In this document: positions 55,774 to 64,000 of the stretch, piece by piece | Layout of the letters: the number at the start of each line of letters is the position of its first letter | Numbering within the stretch: the first letter of the stretch is position 1 | Assembly: GCF_019264355.1 (NCBI RefSeq) | Contig: NZ_JAHVAH010000001.1 | Coordinates: 2,135,990-2,199,989 of the forward strand | Source of the DNA: Sphingomicrobium clamense | Lineage (GTDB): Bacteria > Pseudomonadota > Alphaproteobacteria > Sphingomonadales > Sphingomonadaceae | DNA length: 64,000 nucleotides | Direction: 5' to 3' | Position numbers and translations under genes: made by a program | Notes under the pieces: generated by a model | Database searches by the model: none | Seen by the model: only the letters and a program-made list of their open reading frames with translations | What the model was told of the DNA's origin: nothing

Positions 55774-56727
55774 ATGATCAAGCACGCCCCCATTTCGCTT
55801 GCCCTGAAGCTGTCGAGCGCCGCCGCGCTCCTTCTCGCCCCGTCCGCCGCGCTTGCGGAGGACGATGCGGGAAAGAATGGCGCGCAGTTCCAGCTGGCAG
55901 AACGCACCTTTTCGAGCGCCAAGTCGGACGCCATCCTTGGCCAGGGTTCGGCGCTGGCGGCCCTGCTGGGCAAGCAGGGTGTCGCGGTGCGCGAAGCGCC
56001 GGCCCGGCTTCCTGCCCCGGCGAGCTATGCGGCCTATGATCGCCCCACTCCTTATGTCCAGCGCGCAGCGATCGACCGCCGTGCGCACCCGAGCCGCCCC
56101 GACCTGTTCGGTACGGTCGCGCTCGAAGTCGGCAAGACGCCGTTCGACCAGCGCTGGGCCGCCGTCGAGCGTCGACCGGTTTATGGCGCCGCTGCCCGAT
56201 ATGCTCGCGGCCTGCGCGGCATGAACGAGGCGACGATCCTCGATCGCGTGAACCGCTACGTAAACGGTCGCGTCGCCTTCACCGAGGACCGCGCCCAGTT
56301 CGGTCGAGCGGACCGCTGGCTCTCGGCCGGCGAAACCTTCTCTCGCGGTCGCGGCGACTGCGAAGATTATGCCATCGCCAAGATGCAGATGCTGCGCGCT
56401 GCGGGCTTTGCCAGCGACGATCTCTATCTCGTCGTTCTCAAAGATCTCGTTCGCCGTGCGGACCATGCTGTGCTCGCCGTGCGCTCTGGTGGCCGCTTCC
56501 AAGTGCTCGACAATGGAACCGACCGCATCGTCGATGCAGCGGACATTGCCGACTATCGCCCGATCTTGACCTATTCGGCGGGCAAGGCATGGACTCACGG
56601 CTATCAGCGCTATGACCGCCCGGACTTCCCGCCGGTCAATATCGCCAGCTACATGCCGGCATTGCAGGATGGACAGCGCGTCGCGCTCGCCGACATCATG
56701 CCGGTCCGCCCCGCGGCCAATCGCTAA
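55774..56727 (+). CDS. lapG: LapG-like transglutaminase-fold periplasmic cysteine protease (BTLCP)
   Basis: 317 residues. The signal peptide ends at PSAALA (about residue 28). The bacterial transglutaminase-like cysteine protease domain has the triad Cys196 (RGDCEDYAIAKM), His231 (DHAVLAV) and Asp246 (VLDNGTD). In Pseudomonas, LapG cleaves the giant adhesin LapA near its N-terminus to release it from the surface, under control of c-di-GMP through LapD. Here the gene sits convergent to a type I secretion system and an adhesin gene, exactly the Lap context, though no LapD is in the window. The long segment between the signal and the domain (about 100 residues) is extra. Confidence 0.88.
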   Translation: MIKHAPISLALKLSSAAALLLAPSAALAEDDAGKNGAQFQLAERTFSSAKSDAILGQGSALAALLGKQGVAVREAPARLPAPASYAAYDRPTPYVQRAAIDRRAHPSRPDLFGTVALEVGKTPFDQRWAAVERRPVYGAAARYARGLRGMNEATILDRVNRYVNGRVAFTEDRAQFGRADRWLSAGETFSRGRGDCEDYAIAKMQMLRAAGFASDDLYLVVLKDLVRRADHAVLAVRSGGRFQVLDNGTDRIVDAADIADYRPILTYSAGKAWTHGYQRYDRPDFPPVNIASYMPALQDGQRVALADIMPVRPAANR

Positions 56728-56739
56728 TCGGAACCGCGC

Positions 56740-58023
56740 CTAGCGCTCGGTGAGCGCTTCGCGGCTCGCCTTGGTGATCGGCTTCATCAGGTAGGCGATG
56801 ATCGACTTCTTGCCCGTGATGATCTGCGTATCGGTCATCATGCCCGGCGTGATCGGGAGCGGGTTGGCTTCGGTGCCGAGATAGGCGCGGTCGGTCTCCA
56901 CAATCACATTGAAGTAAGCTTCACGCTCGACTTCGTCGTAGAGGCTGTCTGCGGACACCTCCACCACTTCGCCATCGAGCCCGCCATAGGTCGAAAAATC
57001 GTACGCCGTCACAGTGACGAGCGCCTTGTCGCCCACTTTCACGAAGGCGATATCCTTGGGATTGACCCGCGTCTCGACCAGCAATTTGTCGCCAACGGGG
57101 ACGACTTCCATCACCTTCTCGCCCGCCTGGACGAAGCCGCCAATGGTGGTCGCCTGCACGTCATTGACGATGCCTGCGACCGGCGAGCGCAGTTCGGTGC
57201 GCGCTACACGGCCCTCGGCGCCGCGCAGGCTTTCCTCGTTGACCGCGATCCGCTCGGCGACGCGGCTGCGCTCGTCGAGCGCTTCCTGTCGGAACGTCGC
57301 CTGCGCTTCTGACGCCTGCGCATTGGCTTCCGCAACCGCCGACTGTGCGCGCCCGCGCTGCTCGCGCGCTTGCGCGATGCGGCCGCGAATATCGACGACG
57401 TCGGCGCGCGCGTCATTGATCTCGGTGATCGGCACGATGCCCGGGCCGGTCGCCTCGAGGCGTGCCAGCTTGTCTTCGGCCAGCGCAAGGGACTGGGTCA
57501 GCGTGTTGATGGTCGCCTGCGCTTCATTGGCATCGCGTTGCGACTGGGCGGCTTGCGCGCGCAGTGCCGCCACGCGGCTATTAAGGGCTTGGCGACGGGC
57601 TGCTGAGAGTGCCGTCTCGTCGGCACAGCCGGCACCTTCGCACTCGATCGAGCTGCCTCCACCCTCGGCGCGAAGCCGCGCTTCACGTGCCGTGAGCGAG
57701 CGCGTCTCGGCCGCAATCTGTCCGAGTTCGGACGCCGACTGCGTGTCGTCGAGCCGTGCGAGCAATTCGCCTGCCTCGACCCGCTGGCCCGAACGCACCA
57801 TCAATTCCTCGATGATGGCCGGTTCCGAGGCCTGGATCAGCTGGACCTTGCTCGACGGAATGACCTCGCCCGGGCCACGCGTGACTTCGTCGACCTGCGC
57901 CAACGAGGCCCAGACGATAAAGATGACGAACAAGGTCGTCAGCATGGCGATCAGACGCTGGGGGCCGCTCCAACGCAGGAAGCGTTCGCGTGGTTTTTCG
58001 ACGATCGAGGACATCATGTTCAT
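56740..58023 (-). CDS. Type I secretion membrane-fusion protein (HlyD family, LapC-like)
   Basis: 427 residues from ATG 58023. One membrane helix near residues 23-43 (LIAMLTTLFVIFIVWASLAQ), followed by the lipoyl half-motif RGPGEVIPSSKVQLIQASEP, a long coiled coil (residues 120-260) and the C-terminal beta barrel with LRSPVAGIVNDVQATTIGGF. Connects the ABC exporter to TolC. A Cys pair (ECEGAGC) interrupts the coiled coil, which is unusual. Last gene of the minus-strand secretion group. Confidence 0.92.
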   Translation of the reverse strand: MNMMSSIVEKPRERFLRWSGPQRLIAMLTTLFVIFIVWASLAQVDEVTRGPGEVIPSSKVQLIQASEPAIIEELMVRSGQRVEAGELLARLDDTQSASELGQIAAETRSLTAREARLRAEGGGSSIECEGAGCADETALSAARRQALNSRVAALRAQAAQSQRDANEAQATINTLTQSLALAEDKLARLEATGPGIVPITEINDARADVVDIRGRIAQAREQRGRAQSAVAEANAQASEAQATFRQEALDERSRVAERIAVNEESLRGAEGRVARTELRSPVAGIVNDVQATTIGGFVQAGEKVMEVVPVGDKLLVETRVNPKDIAFVKVGDKALVTVTAYDFSTYGGLDGEVVEVSADSLYDEVEREAYFNVIVETDRAYLGTEANPLPITPGMMTDTQIITGKKSIIAYLMKPITKASREALTER

Positions 58024-58192
58024 GGGGCTTACTCCCGTCCCGGAAGCGGCGCGACGGGACGCGTGAGCCGGAGGCTCCCATGTCCCGCCGCGACCGCCGG
58101 GGACGACCCCACGCACACCGTTGCGACAGCCAGGCCTTGGGTGAGACTGCCTGTATGTGCTGCCACTGGCATGCGCGAGGACGACTGGTTGA
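58024..58192 (-). other. Structured 169-bp spacer between ABC exporter and hlyD
   Basis: Holds no gene I can support. It contains an inverted repeat CGTCCCG-N12-CGGGACG (58036-58061) and a hairpin GAGCC-GGA-GGCTC (58065-58077), just upstream of the hlyD ribosome binding site. Such a gap is unexpected within one secretion operon. Confidence 0.5.
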
Positions 58193-60346
58193 TCATGAAG
58201 CGCTCCCGGACTGGGCGGCGCCTTTGAGCTTGGTGAGGATCTCGTCGCGCGGTCCGTCGGCGACGATGCGCCCCTTGTCGATCACGAGCAGGCGGTCGAC
58301 GAGCGACAACATGCCGTGACGATGGGTCGATACGAGCAGCGTCTGTTCGGTACGCAGCGCGGTCTTGAGATGATCGATGAAATATTTCTCGGTCTGCGTA
58401 TCCATCGACCCTGTTGGCTCGTCGAGGAACAGCAATTTGCAGTCGCTGACCAGCGCACGCGCCAGCACGAGCAGCGAGCGCTGCCCGCCCGACAGACGGC
58501 TGCCGCGTTCGCCGACATCAAGATCGAAACCTGCCGAGCCTTGCGAGAGGAAGATATCCGCACCCGACCGCTGCACCGCATCGATCAACTGTTCGTCGGT
58601 CGCGCGGGCCGCGCCGAGCGTCAGGTTGTCGCGCACCGTGCCGGAGAAGAGGTCCGCGTCCTGTCCGACGAAGCGGAAGGCATCGCGTAGCTGGTGCGGG
58701 TGGTACTGAAGACTGTCGAGACCGTCGACCGTGATCGAACCCTCGGTCGGGGGATAAAGGCCGCAGACCAGCCGCCCGAAGGTCGACTTGCCCGAGGCGA
58801 CCCGGCCGATGATGCCGATCCGCTCGCCCTGCGAAATTTCCAGCTTGAGATCAGAAAGGCTGTCGGTTGCGGCATGGGGGTAGCGGAAGCTCGCCCCGTG
58901 CATGGCGATCCGGCCTTCGCGGATTTCGGGCACGACCGAGCGACGCACCTGCGTGCGTTCGTCGGGCGCTTCCATCATGTTCTGGAGGCTGTCGAGCGTC
59001 GCCATGGCCTGCTTTGCACGCGTCATCAGGAAGGCAAACTGCCCCATTGGGGCCATCGCACGCCCGCCAATCATCACGATCGCGATGATCGCGCCCATCG
59101 TGATCTCGCCGGCGTTGAAGAGATAGAAGCCGCCGATGATCAGGCCGACGCTCATCGCCTGCTGCGCGACGGTCGCGAGATTGACAGCGATGGCGGTCAG
59201 GCGGCGCATCCGTTCGCTGGTATTGGCCGACATGCTCGCGAAACGGCGCCAGCGGCCGAGCATCTGCCCTTCCGCGCGCGCAGCCTTGAGCGTCTCGGTG
59301 CCTGAGATGCTTTCGACCAGCACGCTATGCTGGAGGCTGCTGTCCGCCTGCGCATCGATCGCGGTCCGACCCATCGCCTTCTGCAACGAGAAGCCCGCAA
59401 TCAGCATGAGCGAAATGCCCACGATCGGCACGAACACCAACGGCCCCGCCAGCAACGCGATGAAGGCCAAGAAGATTGCCATGAAAGCGATGTCCACCAT
59501 CAACACGACGCTGGTGGACGCGAAGAAGTCACGAACCTGTTCGTACTCCGACACGCGGCGCGCGAAGGCACCGGTCGACCCCTGGCGCTCGGCCATGGGC
59601 AGGTTCATCACCTTTTCGAATAGTTTCTGGCTGTAGCGCGCATCGAGCTTTCGCCCGATATCGTCGACCAGCCCGGCGCGCGCGACGCGGAGCAGATAGT
59701 CGAAGATCAATGCGACCCCGACACCGACCGCGAGGACCCACAGGCTAGCCTCGGCCTGGTTGGGAATAACGCGGTCGTAGACGTTCATGGTGAACAGGGG
59801 CACCGCCAGCGCGAGCAGGTTGATGACCAGCGCGGCAATGATGACCGGGCGGAATTCGCGCCGTGCCTTCCACGCCTCGGACCAGAACCAGTGGGTGCGC
59901 TTGGCCGTGTCCCAGGGCCGTTCGCCCTCGCGCTCTTGCGCGGGGTCGGCTTCGACGATGACCGCCTGGCCGGTATATTTCTCGGCGAGGTCCGATCGCT
60001 CGACCCAGACCGGCTCGGCAAGACCCGGCGCATGGACCAGCGCCTGGCTGCCGTTCAATTCGAGAAGCACGGCCGCGCGGCCGCCTTCGAGATCGAGGAT
60101 TGCCGGGAGATCGCGCTCGCGCCACCGCTTGATCGACCGCGTTGTCGGCTCGCCCCGCATGCCGACCTGCTCGAGCGCGGGTTCGACCTGGTGGAACGGC
60201 AGCAACCCATCCGCGTCGAGTGCCAGCCCAGCCCGCAGGAGGACCGGCGATGAAGGCCGGTCTTCCCTACGAGCGATATAGGCTAAGCAATCAAGGACGG
60301 GGTCGACGGTATTCGCGGCCTCATTTTCGAGCCAGTCGACTCCCAA
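58193..60346 (-). CDS. Type I secretion ABC transporter (LapB-like)
   Basis: 717 residues, TTG start with GGGGAAAG upstream. Domains: an N-terminal C39-like domain (DPVLDCLAYIARRED, without clear peptidase activity motifs), a six-helix membrane domain (about 170-430), and the ATPase domain with Walker A GRVASGKST, signature LSGGQRSLL and Walker B LLFLDEPTGS. Exports unfolded adhesin in one step through TolC. It starts 15 bases after the tolC-like stop. Confidence 0.93.
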   Translation of the reverse strand: MGVDWLENEAANTVDPVLDCLAYIARREDRPSSPVLLRAGLALDADGLLPFHQVEPALEQVGMRGEPTTRSIKRWRERDLPAILDLEGGRAAVLLELNGSQALVHAPGLAEPVWVERSDLAEKYTGQAVIVEADPAQEREGERPWDTAKRTHWFWSEAWKARREFRPVIIAALVINLLALAVPLFTMNVYDRVIPNQAEASLWVLAVGVGVALIFDYLLRVARAGLVDDIGRKLDARYSQKLFEKVMNLPMAERQGSTGAFARRVSEYEQVRDFFASTSVVLMVDIAFMAIFLAFIALLAGPLVFVPIVGISLMLIAGFSLQKAMGRTAIDAQADSSLQHSVLVESISGTETLKAARAEGQMLGRWRRFASMSANTSERMRRLTAIAVNLATVAQQAMSVGLIIGGFYLFNAGEITMGAIIAIVMIGGRAMAPMGQFAFLMTRAKQAMATLDSLQNMMEAPDERTQVRRSVVPEIREGRIAMHGASFRYPHAATDSLSDLKLEISQGERIGIIGRVASGKSTFGRLVCGLYPPTEGSITVDGLDSLQYHPHQLRDAFRFVGQDADLFSGTVRDNLTLGAARATDEQLIDAVQRSGADIFLSQGSAGFDLDVGERGSRLSGGQRSLLVLARALVSDCKLLFLDEPTGSMDTQTEKYFIDHLKTALRTEQTLLVSTHRHGMLSLVDRLLVIDKGRIVADGPRDEILTKLKGAAQSGSAS

Positions 60347-60361
60347 CTTCTTTCCCCAATC

Positions 60362-61864
60362 TTACATATCCCCGTCAGTGTCGACGACCACGACTTCGTC
60401 GTCGGTCACGATCACCGCATCGGGCGCCTCATAATATTCATACTCGACCGTGCCGGGTGCCGGCGGGCCCATCGTATGGGGCGGAAGGCTATCCTCATTG
60501 AGGCGAACATTCCAGCTTGTCGGCTCGACGTCATATTCGTCGCGCTCCTGCACATAGCCCTGGGTCGCCATTTCCAGACCCATCGCTTCGATGAGCTGGT
60601 TGACCGAGGCGAGCACGCGATACTGCGCGTACAGCTGTGCGAGACGCGCTGTCTCGAGTTGCGCCTGCACGTTGTAGCGCGTGTTCTGTGCATCGAGCAC
60701 GTCGAGCAGCGAGCGACGACCGACATTGAACTGCTCACGATACGACAGCAGCAGGTCGTCGGTCACGCGGCTCTGCGCGCCGAGTTCGTTGACCAGGTTC
60801 GACTGGCGGTTAAGGCGGCTCCACGCGCTGCGGACATCTTCTTCCGCTTCGCGAGTGCGCTGGTACATGCGCGCCTGCACTTCGCTGGCTCGGGCCTTCT
60901 GCTCTTCGACGTTCCAGCTATTGGCCATGCCGTCGAACAGCGTCCAGCGCATGACGATGCGACCCAGATAGTCGGTCGTCTTGCCTTCGAAGCCGTCAAT
61001 GTCTTCGCCGTAGCGGGCGCGACCTTCGAGGTTGATGCGCGGACCCATTTCGCCCTTGGCCTGGCGAACCAGTTCCTCGGCGGCTTCGAGGTCAGCCACG
61101 GCTTCCTCGACGAACGGGTTGTTCCGGCGCGCGAGATGCTCGGCCATGGCGAGCGATTCCGGCAGCGCGGCCGAAAGGTCGGGCGGCATGCTGACATCAC
61201 CGATCGGCATGCCGGTCAGGCGCTGGAAGGTAATCGCGGCGGTATCGAGATCTTCCTGCGCCTCGATGACACGCGACTGCGCAGCCGACAGCCGTTCTTC
61301 GGCCTGCTGCTGGTCTGCAATCGAGATCGAGCCCTGCTCGACGCCTTGGCGAAGATCGTTCGTCAGGCGCGAGTGGAAGGCCGCATTGTCCTGCGCGATC
61401 GCGACGAGGCGCTGCTGCAGGATATAGTCAATATAGGCACGGCTCGTATTGAGCGCGATAAACTCGCTACGCTCTTCGATCCGCGCTGCCGCGGCGTCGG
61501 TACGCGCCGCCTGGTAACGGATCTGCGCTTCGCGTGCGCCGCTGTCCCAGATCAGCTGGTCGACGGTCAGTGCCGCCTCGAGCGGGTATAGCGTCTCATC
61601 GGCGATACCGATCGCGCGACGCGTCGGGTTGCGCAGTTCGCGGATCCCGGCAGAAGTCTCGACCGAGATGCGCGGATACCAAGCGCCCTGCGCCTGCGCG
61701 CGTTCGGCCCGGGTCGCTTCGCGATTGTAGATCGCCTGCGTGATTTCAGGATTGTTCTGCAAGGCCGCCTGGATAGCCGTCTTGAGATCGGTGGCGTCTG
61801 CCGGCGTTGCTGCCAACGCGACAAGCGCAGCCCCCGCCATCATTTTCGTCCAACGCTTGATCAT
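60362..61864 (-). CDS. TolC-family outer-membrane efflux protein (LapE-like)
   Basis: 500 residues from ATG 61864. The signal peptide ends at ATPADA (about residue 24). It contains two copies of the outer-membrane efflux repeat (LKTAIQAALQNNPEITQAIY and LAMAEHLARRNNPFVEEAVA) with heptad-rich helices (QQQAEERLSAAQSRVIEAQE), and FNVGRRSLLDVLDAQNTRYN. The C-terminal 60 residues are acidic and unusual for TolC. Lies between the adhesin gene and the ABC exporter. Confidence 0.92.
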   Translation of the reverse strand: MIKRWTKMMAGAALVALAATPADATDLKTAIQAALQNNPEITQAIYNREATRAERAQAQGAWYPRISVETSAGIRELRNPTRRAIGIADETLYPLEAALTVDQLIWDSGAREAQIRYQAARTDAAAARIEERSEFIALNTSRAYIDYILQQRLVAIAQDNAAFHSRLTNDLRQGVEQGSISIADQQQAEERLSAAQSRVIEAQEDLDTAAITFQRLTGMPIGDVSMPPDLSAALPESLAMAEHLARRNNPFVEEAVADLEAAEELVRQAKGEMGPRINLEGRARYGEDIDGFEGKTTDYLGRIVMRWTLFDGMANSWNVEEQKARASEVQARMYQRTREAEEDVRSAWSRLNRQSNLVNELGAQSRVTDDLLLSYREQFNVGRRSLLDVLDAQNTRYNVQAQLETARLAQLYAQYRVLASVNQLIEAMGLEMATQGYVQERDEYDVEPTSWNVRLNEDSLPPHTMGPPAPGTVEYEYYEAPDAVIVTDDEVVVVDTDGDM

Positions 61865-61905
61865 GATGATTGCCCCTTTTTGTCTGGTCCCCATAATAGG
61901 GCGGG

Positions 61906-61938
61906 AGGGCGGTCCCCGGCAAGCCGGAAAACCGCCCT
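61906..61938. other. Strong hairpin between adhesin and secretion genes
   Basis: An 8-bp stem AGGGCGGT / ACCGCCCT encloses an inner CCGGC-AA-GCCGG stem. A T run (61938-61942) follows it on the plus strand only. It lies in the 84-base gap between the adhesin stop (61949) and the tolC-like start (61864). Confidence 0.6.
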
Positions 61939-61948
61939 TTTTACTGCC

Positions 61949-64000
61949 TTAGCCGTTCACCGCCGGCGCCGCGTCCTGAAGGAGCATGGCGTCGGAGACG
62001 AGAGCGTCCGCATTGGCGGGCGCAAACCCGCTGGTGAAGTCGGCGGTAACCGCTTCCTTGGCGACGACCATCAGGCCGACAGCACCATCGGAAGCGACAA
62101 CGTCGCCTTCGCTAACCGCGTCGAGCAGGGCGTCCACGACCCCCTCGTCGCTTTCGACAAGCGCTTCCTTGGCGACCACCGCCAGATCCACGCTGTTCGT
62201 TTCGGCCGCCATCGCTGCGAGTGCTTCGGCACCCGGCAGGGCGATGTCGCCCGCATCCACGATCGCGATCTTCTCGGCCACCGCGATATTCGCAGTGTCA
62301 GCCTGGAGGCTCACCGGCGCTTCGACGGCCGGCTCGACCATATCGAGCGAGACGTCGACCGCTTCGCGCATCATCGCCAGCGTCGAAACGCCACCGATCA
62401 TGTCGCCGTCCAGCGAGAGCTCTGCTCCGCCCCAACCTTGGACGAGAGAGGCTCCACCATCGGACGTGCCGAAGCCCATGTCGAAGCCGTGCGCCGAGAT
62501 CGGCAGGGCACCGATGGTCATGGCCTTCGAGATACCCATGTCGGCATGACCGAACTTGGCCGCCATCACGGCACCGAAGCCGAACGCCATCGCCGAGCTC
62601 ATCATCAGCGACTGCGCCTGCAGGTCCGCCATGAAGAAATCGTCGTTGGCGGCGTCGAGCATCGGGCTGTTCAGCGCGATCTTCTCGACAGCGTTGGTTG
62701 CTATGCCGTCGTCGGGGTGCAACGTGATCGTGATGTCTCCATCGACCGTATCACCGTCCGCATCGTTAACGCGAACATCAACATTGAATTGGACATTTGA
62801 GCCATCAACGACGGTTTCATATCCAAACCCGCCAAGCGAAAACGCTTCACCCAGAGCCGTGCCCCCTCCAGGCAACAGGTCGCCCGAAGCATTCTCAACG
62901 GTGAATGCATTGAAAGGAGCGCCACCAACCGATTCGAAGTTAACGGTCCAAAGCTCATCAAGGCCCGTTACTACGATGTTAGTACCCACCTGATAGACAG
63001 ACACTAAATTGGTTACATCGTTACCATTCTGGTCCGTGACGACGACGGAGCTCGCATCGAGCGCGACCGGAATGCCTGAAAGAACATCCTTATCTCCAGC
63101 GTCGGAGTCGTAGAATGCCTCAATCAGAACACTTGAGGTCGCTCCCGAATTTGTCTTGATGTCGACAATTGTGAACTTACCGTCCGTAACATCGAAATGC
63201 TCGTCGAACGTGTAGCCATCAACCGTCTTAAAATCCGAGTTTGGGTCGGCCGCGACATCGATTACCCAGTCGACGCGAATGTCTTCGTTCGGATCGACCC
63301 ACTGGTTGCCCGCGCCAACATTGTCAACGAGGTTGCCGGACGCGACATTGAGCGTGGAACCCGGAGCGGTGATGAGCACGTCACGTGAGTCGTCGTCCAC
63401 ACCAAAGTCAATGGGATTGCCTTGCGCATCCGTTTTGCCGCTTACGCCGAGCCAGTCATACTTGCTTGGGCTGCTAATACCGAGATCATTGAACTGCGAG
63501 CCAGACCCATCGTCGATGGTCCGATCGAAATCGATCGAATAGCTGGCGTCCGCGCCCTGGCCCGTGCCTTCGTCCAGAGTCATGGTGAAGACGACAAGGT
63601 TGGCATTGTCCGAACCATTAGTCTGCGTGGTCGCGATCAGTGTGTCGGTGCCGAAACCGTACAAGTAGATCGTCTCACCACCCGAGGTAAGCACAGAATT
63701 GTCGGTCCCGCGGAGGATGTTGTCTGCAGCATTGTTGATGAATACTGCGTCACCGACCTCGTCGGTACCGACGAACGCCTCGCCTATCATGTTATCGTCG
63801 GCGTCATTAAGTGCACCGATAAAGGTGCCATCACCGTCATTCTCGATCGACGGTGCGTCTTCCGGATCGAAAGCCGACGGACTGTCGTCGGCAAAGGTGA
63901 TGTTGGCCGACAGGTCGATCGTTTCGCTGTCGACGTCGTCGTCGCCATCGGTCAGCGTCGCGGTCAGACCAATCGTGTTGGCCGTCGGCGACACCGTCTC
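61949..64000 (-). CDS. Giant type I-secreted adhesin, C-terminal part (start outside window)
   Basis: The frame is open at the right edge; about 683 codons are visible. The visible part starts in an acidic repeat domain with LTDGDDDVDSETIDLSANIT, then FADDSPSAFDPEDAPSIEND, a DUF5801/VCBS-like pattern of large adhesins. One complete repeat of about 400 residues ends near VRVNDADGDTVDGDITITLH. The last 220 residues are different: Met-, Ala- and Gly-rich (QAQSLMMSSAMAFGFGAVMA) and then acidic/alanine-rich to the stop. No GGxGxDxxx calcium-binding RTX repeats are seen. Adjacent secretion genes and LapG make it the likely exported and cleaved substrate (inference). Confidence 0.85.
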   Translation of the reverse strand, partial: ETVSPTANTIGLTATLTDGDDDVDSETIDLSANITFADDSPSAFDPEDAPSIENDGDGTFIGALNDADDNMIGEAFVGTDEVGDAVFINNAADNILRGTDNSVLTSGGETIYLYGFGTDTLIATTQTNGSDNANLVVFTMTLDEGTGQGADASYSIDFDRTIDDGSGSQFNDLGISSPSKYDWLGVSGKTDAQGNPIDFGVDDDSRDVLITAPGSTLNVASGNLVDNVGAGNQWVDPNEDIRVDWVIDVAADPNSDFKTVDGYTFDEHFDVTDGKFTIVDIKTNSGATSSVLIEAFYDSDAGDKDVLSGIPVALDASSVVVTDQNGNDVTNLVSVYQVGTNIVVTGLDELWTVNFESVGGAPFNAFTVENASGDLLPGGGTALGEAFSLGGFGYETVVDGSNVQFNVDVRVNDADGDTVDGDITITLHPDDGIATNAVEKIALNSPMLDAANDDFFMADLQAQSLMMSSAMAFGFGAVMAAKFGHADMGISKAMTIGALPISAHGFDMGFGTSDGGASLVQGWGGAELSLDGDMIGGVSTLAMMREAVDVSLDMVEPAVEAPVSLQADTANIAVAEKIAIVDAGDIALPGAEALAAMAAETNSVDLAVVAKEALVESDEGVVDALLDAVSEGDVVASDGAVGLMVVAKEAVTADFTSGFAPANADALVSDAMLLQDAAPAVNG

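Noticed and set aside
61906..61942. Intrinsic terminator of the adhesin gene
   Set aside because: On the adhesin strand the stem is followed by TCCCGCCC, not a T run, so it is listed only as a hairpin.

Overview
The window is a chromosomal segment of a high-GC alphaproteobacterium, most likely of the order Sphingomonadales. This is an inference from gene content and order: yebC-ruvC-ruvA-(two small genes)-ruvB-DUF3089-ybgC-tolQRAB-pal, a GapR-type DUF2312 protein, MipZ, class I lysyl-tRNA synthetase, an IhfA with an N-terminal extension, and a DUF5801-like adhesin. I see no rRNA, tRNA, CRISPR array, insertion sequence or prophage. Coding density is high and no gene-free stretch exceeds 300 bases.

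Layout. (a) 1-13769, mostly minus strand: all enzymes of the propionyl-CoA to succinyl-CoA route. These are the propionyl-CoA carboxylase alpha subunit (cut by the left edge), methylmalonyl-CoA mutase, methylmalonyl-CoA epimerase and the carboxylase beta subunit. They are interrupted by an AT-richer membrane protein gene, a serine hydrolase, and a divergent AraC / hydrolase-P450 group. (b) 13818-18976: a lipoprotein, an XRE regulator with a DUF2975 membrane protein, pyruvate kinase, GapR, a DUF2855 protein and a YbjQ protein. (c) 19039-28490: a 13-gene plus-strand run covering Holliday-junction processing (RuvCAB) and the Tol-Pal envelope system. (d) 28535-32641: a Sel1-like protein, PanC, MipZ, phosphoglucomutase/phosphomannomutase and a lipoprotein. 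(e) 32642-37787: a ligase-associated DNA-repair set (exonuclease, Lhr-type helicase, PdeM) without the ligase, plus an Rv2179c-like nuclease. (f) 37784-43466: PabB-PabC fusion, S9 peptidase, M19 dipeptidase, metallo-beta-lactamase-fold hydrolase. (g) 43472-46596: rpmF-plsX-fabH-ihfA-merR, with a promoter before rpmF. (h) 46593-53606: SixA-like phosphatase, M20 amidohydrolase, DinG-type helicase, LysRS, DUF1003 protein. (i) 53735-55708: an extremely arginine-rich RcnB-family protein and an alpha/beta hydrolase. (j) 55774-64000: a LapG-like periplasmic protease beside a type I secretion system (HlyD, ABC, TolC) and the C-terminal part of a very acidic giant adhesin that runs off the right edge.

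The most notable points are: the Lap-type adhesin locus, whose adhesin lacks visible RTX nonapeptides at its C-terminus; an intrinsic terminator placed directly before the ribosome binding site of pccA; the ligase-less ligase-associated repair set; and five of seven convergent gene pairs sharing a 4-bp palindromic stop (CTAG or TTAA).
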